A DNA stretch of 19,722 bases from Tieghemiomyces parasiticus (lineage: Eukaryota > Kickxellomycota > Dimargaritomycetes > Dimargaritales > Dimargaritaceae), in NCBI GenBank assembly GCA_027575765.1, contig JANBPT010000895.1, positions 1 through 19,722 on the forward strand, given 5' to 3'. Position 1 is the first letter of the stretch. Every line of letters begins with the position of its first letter. The position numbers were made by a program, and so were the translations under genes. Below the pieces are notes generated by a model. It was not told the origin of the DNA. It was given only the letters and a program-made list of their open reading frames with translations, and made no database searches. This document shows, piece after piece, positions 1 to 9,161 of the stretch.

Positions 1-1354
1 ACGCCCTCCCGATCAACGAGTCCAGCTCGGTGCGGCGCAAGGACAACCGCCGCAAACTGGCGCGCCAGCGGGTGGCCCAACGCAAGCTCGAAGAGAAGCA
101 GGCCAAGCTGAAGGAACTCGCCCGGCTGCGCGCCGAAAAGAAACGCGAGATTTGGGACCGCTTGCAAACGATCCGCGAGATTACGGGCAACAAGACCGCC
201 GGGTTTGACGACCTGGATTTAGACGGCGAGTTTGACCCTGAGAAACACGAGGCTATGATGGGCAAGCTGCTCGAGAATGACGAGGATCAGTTCGGTGAAG
301 GTGGAGAGGGCCCTGGTGAGAAACCCGTATGGGATGACGAGGATTATGGCGATTACGGCGACCTAGAAGAAGACGGTAGTGCGAGCAGGTCCACCAAGAA
401 ACTGCCGGTCGGTGACGACGATTTCATCATGGATGCCGATTATCTTCCTGGCGGCGACAACTACGACGGTTCTGGTAAGTATCCCGCACGATCCCCTCTC
501 TACGCGGTTCAAGGAAGCGGTGGAGAGGAGTGAGAGGGGGGGTGGAAGGCTTATTAGGCGGGACCATTGGGTGACGACCACACCTGACGTTTAACCCGAG
601 GACTAAGAGAAGGAGGCTAACCTTTGCTCAATGTACTATGCCTTTGCTTCCTTTTTTCTACCACCTGTCCTCCACCACCTTTGCAGAAGCCCCGGCTCCG
701 CCGAACAAGAAACCCAAGAAGATGGCCAGCGATGCCATGGATGACGTATATGATCTGGGCTATGAGGACATTGTAAGTGTGACAGAGATTTGTATACCCT
801 ACCTATCGGTATTGTGTTTCAGCCGGGCCCTGTCACCTACATGCGATCAATGCTGGCCTGCCCCCCCCCACTAACCACTCCTCCCATCAACCAATCCTCT
901 TGACATACATACATTTCAGATCGACGGCATGCCCACTCGCTTTAAGTACCAAAAGGTCGAGAAGGAAGACTTTGGTCTCTCGGCTGTGGATATTTTGCTA
1001 GCCAACGAGGACGAACTAAACGCCTACGTGGACCAGAACGCCTTCTCACCCTACCTTAACCCGGATGTCCCGTCGCACCGCTTCACCCCACGCGAGGAGG
1101 ACCGGGCGCGGTTGCAGAATCGACTCAACCAGAAAATCAGCACCTTGCCAGAGAACGCCGAGGAGGCCGAATCTATGCCGATCACTCTCTTTGGTAAGGG
1201 TGCTAGCCGGCAAACCCGGGGCCGCGGGCGCGGTCGGGGACGTGGCAGCTTCCGAGGTGATCGGGGCGGCCGTGGTGGTCGCGGTGGATCTGGCGGCTCT
1301 AGTTTCGGAAGCGGCCGGGGCCGGGGTCGGGGACGTGGTATGGCACACAGCTAA
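1..1354 (+). CDS. KRI1: Kri1-family ribosome biogenesis factor, 3' part (5' end outside window)
   Basis: Nucleolar protein needed with Krr1 for 40S subunit assembly (family knowledge). The reading frame is already open at base 3, so the N-terminal part lies off the window. Exons read as <1-474, 687-772 and 920-1354. Both introns (475-686, 773-919) start GTAAGT, end CAG and carry a CTAAC branch-like element; the frame is kept (phase 1, then phase 0). Seen in the protein: a highly charged K/R/E helix typical of Kri1 (VRRKDNRRKLARQ onwards), an acidic D/E stretch, then the Kri1 C-terminal domain spanning the second junction (YDLGYEDI joined to IDGMPTRFKYQKVEKEDFGL). The last ~45 residues form an RGG/RGRG-rich tail ending GRGMAHS, which yeast and human Kri1 do not have as far as I recall. 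An ATTAAA at 1362-1367 lies close after the stop. Identification is firm; the 5' boundary cannot be given. Confidence 0.92.
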
Positions 1355-2336
1355 GCTCAATATTAAAGCGGCCACCATGATCGGCCTGCGCCCCAATCCC
1401 TTTAACCTTTCCCCCTGAGGCTGTACGGAGAACGGTCGACCTGTGAAAAAAGTGACGGTTGTGCTTTCTCCCAAACCATTATCACTAAAACGAAATACAG
1501 CAGCTCTGACACTGCAGTAAGCCAAGGCCGAAATTCTTTGATCGGCAGACATCAGCTACACTATGGAAACTCATTAGTACCTAGCAGGGTTGGCAGTACA
1601 GTGTGGATGATATTGATATGGCGCAGAAAAAATGGCTCAAGAGGCAGAGTAAATTAATTACGGAAGGCAGCCGAAGAGGACGTGGGCTCGAGTATTAATA
1701 TTAGAGGAGACCGGGAAGGCAGAAAGGAAAAGGCGGGTGAGGCGATGACTGTTTCGGATACGAGAAACCCGCGACCGATCGTTACGCGACTTGGCGTTGG
1801 CCCGAGCACGGTGTTAGCCCGCAAGCAATAGGGACTAGTACTGAGGAGGGGTGAAGGCAACAAAATACCCAAGGTCAAAAAGGGATATAGAATGTAAAGA
1901 ACAGAACCGATCATGTTGACGATAGATCAAGGGGTAGTAAGGGCGGGGAAAGAAGGAAAACAATGGCGGTGGCGATGGAGATAGGTACGAGGGAATGGAC
2001 ACCCGGGCGTTCGGAGGCTAAGAGGGACCCCGGAACTCCCGGGACATGATAGGGTAGCGGTGGGGGGACTGATAGATACGGGCAGGGGTCAGATTACGAG
2101 GGTAAAAGTGGGAGATGAAGTGCAACGCGGGGTTCGAGCGGTAGTATCGTACGTACGCTAGGGATCAAGACAATCGCCCAATCCCCTAGATCGTCGTCCT
2201 CGTGACCGCGGCGAGGAGCGATGATCAGCAGCCGTGTTGCTGAGATAGCCCAGGATACGCAGAGCCTCCAGGCCGCGATGCGTGTAGGGGCAGAGAGCAG
2301 AAATCCACCTAAGAAAAAAAGGGGGGAAGGGATGGT
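1355..2336. other. Intergenic spacer between convergent KRI1 and Gβ 3' ends
   Basis: No gene recognised. It should hold the 3' UTRs of both flanking genes. Directly after the Gβ stop, Gβ's strand reads a pyrimidine tract ending TTAG (about 2331-2311), resembling a 3' splice site. Other open frames here lack any family signature. Confidence 0.6.
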
Positions 2337-3592
2337 TTAGGCCCAGACCTTAAGCAGACTGTCCCAGCTACCAGTGCAGAGGGCCATGCCGTCACTGGAG
2401 ACGCCTAGGCAGCTCACACGGTTGTCGTGGCTGGAAAGGACGCCCACCCGGTCGCCCTTGAGCACGTCCCACACGTTGCAGTTGAAGTCATCGTAACCAG
2501 CAAAGAGCAACCGACCCGAGATGGAGAAGGCGACCGAAGTGATACCACACAGAATGTTGTCGTGGGTATACTGGTTGAGTTCGCGGTCAGCACGGATGTC
2601 AAAGAGGCGGCAGGAGGCATCGTCGGACCCCGTCCCGAAGGCGTTGCCGTTGGGGAAGAACTGTACGGCGTTGATGTCGGACTCGTGGCCTGTGAAGGTC
2701 TGTACGCATTTGCCAGAGCGGATATCCCACACCTTGGCGGTGGCATCACAGGCGCCTGACACAAAAACGCTAGGATTGGGCGCGAGGGAGAGGCTCATCA
2801 CGTCGCCGACATGATCGTTGAACTCCATCGTCTTGACTCCGGCGTCAATATCCCACAGCATGCAAGACATGTCGCCCGACGAAGTTAGGATCTGGCGGTC
2901 GTTCAGAAATCGGCAACATGACAGGTATCCCGTGTGGGCGCTGAGCTCCCGGGCCACCTTGACGGAACCCTCGCGAGTGCGCAGGTTGTAGATGGAGCAT
3001 AGGTTGTCCAGGCCACCGCAGGCAACGAAGTTGCCCGATGGGGCATAAGCGCAGGTCATGACCCAGGAGGAGCGCAGCGGGATGGCATGCAGCTTGTTAG
3101 TGGTATAGGCATCCCACACAATGAGCTTGCCGTCCTGCGAGGCCGACACCAGATGACGCTGGTCGGCGGCCCAATGCATGGCATAGATCTTGGCCAGGTG
3201 GCCCTTGAGGGTACGGCGCACCTTCATGACGATGCGCGGTAGGGGTTCCACGTCGGCAGCCACATTTTTGACTGGATTGAAGGGGTAAGGAAAAGGTACC
3301 AGGGCATACCGATGGGCAAATTAGTGGACGGAAGCCAAAGGGTGCAATGTTTTCATAATGCGGTGGCGACGGTACGATCCGATCACTAAGCTTTTGAGAA
3401 GCCCCCCCCCTCCTTCGCTTTGTTGAGTTCCAGTCCGCCGCCTCCTATATTTTCAAGCTATTGCGCAGAAAAGTCGTTATCTCGCTACTTACGGGTGGTG
3501 TCGGCCAGGGCGTCCTTCTTGGCCTTGATTTTCTCCTTGAGCGACTCGGTCTCCTTCCGGGCGGCGGCTATTCTCTCCTGGATATCACTCAT
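2337..3592 (-). CDS. GPB1: Heterotrimeric G-protein beta subunit (WD40)
   Basis: Beta subunit of the Gαβγ complex that relays seven-transmembrane receptor signals at the plasma membrane. In fungi it acts in mating, nutrient sensing and growth. Exon 1 is 3592-3493 and exon 2 is 3271-2337; the 221-nt intron has GTAAGT and CAG ends, and the split codon restores ...ADTT-L-KNV. The product is 344 residues, against about 340 for the family. Residues ~2-33 form the charged coiled-coil helix that pairs with Gγ. Seven WD repeats follow, with nearly invariant Gβ signatures such as [71 protein letters not shown] and the C-terminal [11 protein letters not shown]. The start is the ATG giving MSDIQERI, the usual fungal Gβ N-terminus. 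It is much closer to animal Gβ than the divergent yeast Ste4 is. Transcription runs toward KRI1, with about 980 bp between the two ends. The symbol follows basidiomycete usage and is provisional. Confidence 0.96.
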
Positions 3593-5166
3593 GTCGGAGC
3601 TATTTTACGTAAGGGTGGGTTGGTCAGTCTAGGTGTAGAGCGTACAGAAAATCGAGTAATAAATTTCCAGGGCGATATGGATCGAAGGACGGAGAGTGGG
3701 ATGTTAATTAGGATGAGGCCAGGTGACTCTTTAGGAGCGTAGGTTGGCGGCAATTTTTAAGTGGGAAGGTTTGTGTATACGTAGTCTATCACATCCCAGT
3801 CTGGTGTATCCTGGATTAGAACAGCCTTCACAAGCCTGTTTGTTGGCTTAAGCAGGGGGGACCCAGGAAACCAGTGGCCCTCAGCTACCGCGACCTATGC
3901 CTGCTTAATCACATACCCCCTTACTCGCAGCCGAGACCACGATGGCACCCACTTGTCAGAAGGAGAGATGGGATACATGGCTTAAATAGCACAATATGAA
4001 TAATTACCAATGGACTTACGAACTAGAGTATAATTGAAACGAACCAAGACCAGAGTGGGCGGTGCACTGCTGACTAGATTTGGGGAACTGCGTTACGACT
4101 ATAGGTATCTGGAGGTGGCCTTGATAACGACACGGAGGGGACAGGGACAGGTCACTTGAGTGTGCTGATTAGTATCGAGTGACTAGTCCCAATTTTAGAT
4201 GGTTTAGACCGGAAGGGATGTAGGCGCTACACGAGGAGTTCACGAATGGTTCAGCAGAGGGAAAAAGGGAGGGAGAGAAATAGAGAGAAGGTAGATAGTG
4301 ACTTGGCGCTAGACCAGAACTGCAAAGAGATTCCAGTATCCTGATATTCAAGATGATACAATACAGACGGGCCAGGGAGGCCAGAGATGAGAGCAAGTGC
4401 AGATCCAAAGGCTGTTTGAAGAAAGGGAAGAAAGAAGTAGCGGGGCGGGACGCGTCCAAGCGGGATTGTCCGGCGGACTTACTGGGCGCGAAACTGGTGC
4501 GGAATTAGGGTAACGTGCGAGCCTTGTGAGGAGCGGGAAAAATGAGGGATGTGGCGGACTGGTACTCAACAAGAAGTGCTAGGGCGCAGAGCTAGGAGGG
4601 AATTCGGGAATACAAGACTGAGGGTTGTGGCTTCACTCAAAACCAGCCACGGTTACTGGTAGGTAACGTCGGAGGAACTTGGCACGAGGCTGAAGAGATG
4701 GCGGGTCAGGTCGGGGGAGAGGGGGCGTAGAGAAGGTACGTAACAGAAGGCCCGTAGACGCGGATGGCAGCAGGCCCCGGGGGAGGGGGTTCGTGAGGGA
4801 TACAAAAGGTGGGTTGGGTGAGATGGAAGAAGTAGGTCGGATGGCCAGCGTAATAGGCACAGATGAGGATAGCGGCAGCAAGGGTTTGTTAGCGTACAAC
4901 GTGAAGCGGGGATGTAGTAAGCGCAAGGAACTGGTGGGACTACGCCAAAAAAAGCTTCTGTGGTGGAGTGGGGTGGGGAGAGTGGGGTAGTATTACCCAC
5001 GGAAGTGGACGGAAGAGAGCGGATTCCTGAAATACAAAGTCAGGGACAAGGGTTATGAGCGTACGAGAGAGCAAATAGACGTCGGTTGGGCTGGCTTGGT
5101 AGCGCAGAGCAACAAACGAGTTGGAAAAAAATAAAAATAAAAAGACGAAGCGGAACTAAAGAGTTG
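3593..5166 (-). promoter_or_regulatory. Probable long, ATG-poor 5' leader of the Gβ gene
   Basis: Immediately upstream of Gβ, pyrimidine-rich on Gβ's sense strand. No sense-strand ATG occurs from 3979 to 5166 (1188 nt) nor from 3593 to 3791. The only three lie at 3794, 3914 and 3978; the first is ATG followed directly by TGA. A GTAAGT donor reads on this strand at 4019-4014, so a leader intron (about 4019 to 3811 or 3836) could remove the other two. The best inference is a spliced 5' UTR of about 1.3 kb. Transcript ends are not visible from sequence. Confidence 0.45.
3811..4019 (-). other. Candidate intron in the Gβ 5' leader
   Basis: Perfect donor GTAAGT at 4019-4014, matching the donors of the coding introns nearby, with CAG acceptors at 3813-3811 (after TTCTAATC) or 3838-3836. 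The length of about 180-210 nt fits the other introns (221 nt in Gβ). The acceptor pyrimidine tracts are weak, so the 3' end is uncertain. It contains the two ATGs at 3914 and 3978 that would otherwise interrupt the leader. Confidence 0.35.
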
Positions 5167-7605
5167 CATAAAAAAGCCGTGGTAGCTGGGGGTGGAGAAT
5201 AAGACTTCTACAAGGTAACTGGAGGCGGAGGGAGGGAGGAGCGGTGGAGGTCGAGGGGCCTGTGCATAGAGAATCCGGTGGAGGGCATACATGGCAGGGG
5301 ATGACGGGAGGTGGAGTTCCCAATTGTAGAATGCGGGGGCCGAGCCGAGCGCATACACACAGCAAGGGTGCGGCGTGGGATTGGGAAGCTCCGCCTGTAG
5401 GGCACCAGAGGAGACGAGCGCACAAGGGGTCCGTTGTGCCTGACAAGACTCGCTTCACCTCTCCCCCATCGTTTGCCCAGCAGCATTGATAATTACAAGG
5501 TGACCTGTTGATCTGGAGCAGCTGCGACGGCCACGGTTGGTGGGGCTGAGCCGCCATCGACGGCAGCCGGGGATCGACCCGAACCACCAACTGGCCTTCA
5601 TCGTTGGAACACCTCGCAGCTCCATTCTGACAAGCCAGGCCGCCCGTCTATACGTGTTTAACCTGCGTAGGCCTCCGCGGGGTGGGGAGGCCAGTTAAGG
5701 CGACTGCTGTCCTGCGCCTCCGCTCACCGCCTGGATTGACCCTCCAACCCCGACACACATTGTATTCCGCCCCAACTTTGTATATAGGCTGACCAGGTAG
5801 CAGCGCAGAGGGTCAGATACCGCAGCACATGGACAAGGATGTCGGGCCATGCGTAGGTCTATCCAGTTGATTCGCCCTACGATAAGCACGAAACCCCAGG
5901 GTGCCGCTAAATCTTATGGCCCAGCTGGACTTCTCCCCCCTCTGCTACCAAGCCAGTCTCTAGCGTCTCTCCTAACAGCCAGAGTGGCAAGTGGGACTAA
6001 TTCTAGCTGTCTCTCTCCATGCGCCTGTGCGGCACCTCCTTCCCCCGCTAACCTCTCCCCCTCCCCTCATTGCCATTGCTTTCTTGTTCGACTTTTCAGG
6101 GTAGCGAATGGGCCGCAGGCCCTCACACCAGGAGGGAGCTAGAGCCACGTCGGCCCAATGAGGTGACGATCCGCGGGAGGGATTGTCGGTCTGTTCGGCC
6201 CCCCGTTGGATCCGTCCATCCGGCATGATTCCCATCCGCTTGTTTTCCTCCTCCTCCCTTCTCTTATCCCCAGCCCACCTCGTCATTACCAGCCTTTGTT
6301 ACCCTACCTCCTCCCCAGCCCACACGCCTAGGCAGGGTAGGCCAGCAGAAGCACGGGCCGACGGGCTAGAAGCCTAGGGGGAGGGAGGTAAGTCAGTTGC
6401 TGCAGCCCGCCAGGTCCAGCCCGCTGCTGTACTGTCGAGCAGGCCTGTAGGGTAAGGTATTGAGTGCCGCAACGGACACTGGGGCGCTGTAGAGTGAAGC
6501 AAAGAGCAAGTAGGCGTCGCTAACAGGACCCAGCCCCTGTGGCTGTCCCGGCTGTCGAACCCTCCGGCGCATGGATGCCCTGAGCCCAACGCCTTCGCAC
6601 AGGCCAATACAGGCGGTGATCAGCGACCGTCGACTGCGGCCCTGGCTTCTTCTTTGCCGTGGTCGGTTTACTAGATGGGGGGTGGAGGTAGCATTCGAAG
6701 GCACTGGTCCTGAGTAGCGTGCCCAGCCTTTCTGTCAACCCACCTCCCGATAGGGTCGGGTTGTCTATAACCGTCGGTTGGTTTTCGGTCATTTTATAGA
6801 GACTGTCCATACGCTTTGCCACCACCGCCCGTACCAACAGAAGCGGTGTCTCTTGCAGGGGGCTGCGTGCTTTGGTGAGGTACAGATGACAGTGGTCGAG
6901 CGGAAGAAGGTGCACATAGGGGACACGTGCCAATGGCAAAGCACGGATGCCCGTCCATGGCCGGGCTAAATTCCATTCGCCCAGCTGCACCACAGGCAAC
7001 CACCGGTGCCTTGGGCCGAAAGGAGGTATGGAGTTGGGCACTCCAGTGGTTCATATACGGCGCCTTGTCCTCCCACTGCCACTCTGATGACGGTTCTTGC
7101 ATTGGCGGTTCGCGGCAGTGGAGGGAAGGTGGCTTGTGACGGAGGTGTTTACTGTTCTCAGCGGTCCCATATGTCGGTGGTGGCTATTTCATTCGGTACC
7201 TGTAGGCAAGGCCCCTCTGTGGGTCCGTTAATAGCTGGATCGCCTGAAACGCCCTGCCCCACCGCTGAATCCCCTGGCCTTCCTCTGCCGGCCCTAGCCC
7301 ACAATCGTGACTATTCCCCTGACATATGCCAAGATAGCGCTGACTCGACCACAGTTAATTCGCAAGGGTATCTGCCCCTCCCCGGCTTATTCCCCGGCCA
7401 CCCGTGATTGACGTATACTTAAGACCCTCTCGCCGCACCACCTGGTGACTGCTCTTTTTCACCCCACGTCCATTTGGCAACTGACCCCGCCTCGCCTTAC
7501 CTCTTACCCCTCGGCCAAACCCAGGACGCCCCTGACAGCATTATTCGTTAACACTCTATCCCTCCAACGCCATAGCTCTCTTTACCAACCGTAGCCATTT
7601 CCGGA
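5167..7605. other. Divergent promoter region between Gβ and acyl-CoA dehydrogenase
   Basis: No gene recognised. Purine-rich on the + strand up to about 5450, then changing to pyrimidine-rich toward the dehydrogenase. Contents I can point to: a potential three-way RNA structure at 5535-5592, a strong 3' splice-site look-alike at 6049-6099, and a + strand free of ATG from 7329 to 7605, which is the likely short 5' leader of the dehydrogenase. Open frames up to 173 codons (minus strand, 6520-7041) show no family signature. Confidence 0.5.
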
Positions 7606-9128
7606 ATGACCGACTACGACATTTCACCCAAGGCGCGCAAGCTGCTAGAGAATCTGACGGACTTTGTCAACGTAAGCTCGACAAATCGGTTTTAACGGTG
7701 CCTGCATACTTGTCGGATGCCAACGTCGGGCCACTCTACAGTCTATAGGGATAAATAGTCGCTAATCGATCCCGCCGCGTTCACACCCTCTACCTTCAAC
7801 AGAACGAATGCATTCCAGCTGAGCCCAAGCTCGAACACCAGTTGAATCAGGGCGCGCACCGCTTCGAAGTAGGTCACGTCATAAAAAGGAACCCGGCAAA
7901 GAACCACCATCCCACCGATAGGGTCTAGCCGCTTTGTGGCAACGTGCCCTAAACAAACGACTAACCCCTCCGAATATCTCCCCTTATTTCATCTCCTACC
8001 GCGTCCACCCCCCACCAGACTGTACCCAGTATCCTGGAGGACCTCAAGGCCAAGGCCAAAAAGCGTGGCCTATGGAATCTATTCCTAGGGGCCGAGGAAT
8101 ACGGCAACCTAGGGGCCGGTATCACCAACTTTGAATACGCCCTGCTGGCCGAACAGATGGGCCGCAGCATCCAGCTGGCACCGGAAGCCTGTAACTGCTC
8201 GGCCCCAGATACAGGCAACATGGAAGTGCTAGCCAAGTACGGCACCGAGGCCCAGAAGGCGCGCTGGTTGGGCCCGCTATTGAAAGGCGAGATCCGCTCG
8301 GCGTTCGCCATGACAGAACCGGCCGTGGCTTCGTCGGACGCCACCAACATCCGCACTGCCATCCGCCGCGATGGGGACGCGTGGGTCGTCACCGGTCATA
8401 AATGGTGGATCTCTGGGGCCGGTGACCCACGCTGTAAGGTATTCGTGGTGCTGGGCAAGACCAACCCAGACCACCCCAACCCCTACCGCCAGCAGAGCGT
8501 CGTCCTGGTCCCTAGTGACGCCCCTGGGGTACGGGTTGTGCGTCCGCTCACGGTATTTGGCTACGACGACGCCCCGGCCGGCCACTGTGAGGTCGTCTTT
8601 GACCAAGTCCGCGTCCCACTCGACCACATGGTCTTGGGCGAGGGTCGCGGGTTCGAGGTCATGCAAGGGCGGCTGGGTCCAGGTCGCCTGCACCACTGCA
8701 TGCGTGCCGTCGGTTTGGCCGAACGCGCGATGGAATTAACCCTGGACCGCTTAACCCAACGCACAGCCTTTGGACGCAAGCTCGCAGAGAATCCCGTTGT
8801 GCAACATCAAATCGCCCACTGTCGCATGGACGTGGATCAGGCCCGCCTGCTGGTGCACGCCGCCGCCGCCAAGATGGACCGCGTGGGCCCTAAGGCCTGC
8901 AAGCGCGAGATTGCCGTCGCTAAGATCCGCGTTCCCAACCTGGTGCTCAAGGTCATCGACACCTGTATCCAGATGCACGGTGCAGCAGGGCTTGGACCAG
9001 ATCTCCCGCTTGCTCCGATGTACGCCGCGGCACGTACCCTTCGTCTGGCCGATGGTCCAGATGATGTGCACACCAGCCAACTTGGCCGTGACGAGATCCG
9101 CCAGCACGCCAAGATATCCAAATTGTAG
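7606..9128 (+). CDS. Peroxisomal acyl-CoA dehydrogenase, ACAD10/11-like
   Basis: FAD enzyme predicted to introduce the α,β double bond of acyl-CoA (β-oxidation). Exons are 7606-7671, 7803-7868 and 8019-9128. Donors are GTAAGC and GTAGGT, acceptors are CAG, and all junctions are phase 0. The product is 413 residues. Family signatures in order: [16 protein letters not shown] (140-155, FAD/substrate loop), [12 protein letters not shown] (172-183), [56 protein letters not shown] and [13 protein letters not shown] near the end. Asp389 stands where medium-chain enzymes have their catalytic Glu, as in ACAD10/11 relatives. There is no N-terminal mitochondrial presequence, and the protein ends in S-K-L (411-413), the canonical peroxisomal targeting signal PTS1. 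That points to a peroxisomal fatty-acid role, although most fungal peroxisomes use acyl-CoA oxidase. AATAAA follows at 9156-9161. No ATG occurs in about 280 nt upstream of the chosen start. The precise acyl substrate is unknown. Confidence 0.95.
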
Positions 9129-9155
9129 TTTCGCGTCATTGACTTGAGGTTTCAA

Positions 9156-9161
9156 AATAAA
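9156..9161 (+). terminator. Poly(A) signal AATAAA of the acyl-CoA dehydrogenase gene
   Basis: Canonical AATAAA lying 28 nt after the stop codon of the acyl-CoA dehydrogenase, on the same strand and in an A/T-rich setting. A cleavage site would be expected 10-30 nt further on. Confidence 0.6.

Noticed and set aside
1046..1552. 168-codon minus-strand frame across the KRI1 3' end
   Set aside because: Antisense shadow of the RGG-coding exon; Ala/Thr/Pro-rich with no signature.
4633..5590. Several 95-145-codon minus-strand frames upstream of Gβ
   Set aside because: The stretch from 3979 to 5166 has no ATG on this strand, so the frames ending there rely on non-ATG starts; the rest, including the longest (5156-5590), are low-complexity without any family signature. 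Best explained by C/T-rich leader and promoter sequence.
6890..6912. A-box-like TGGTCGAGCGG on the + strand
   Set aside because: No B box or acceptor stem within tRNA distance.
6520..7041. 173-codon minus-strand frame in the Gβ/dehydrogenase spacer
   Set aside because: No recognisable domain or family match and no flanking exons with good splice sites; I treat it as a chance open frame, though I cannot exclude an orphan gene.
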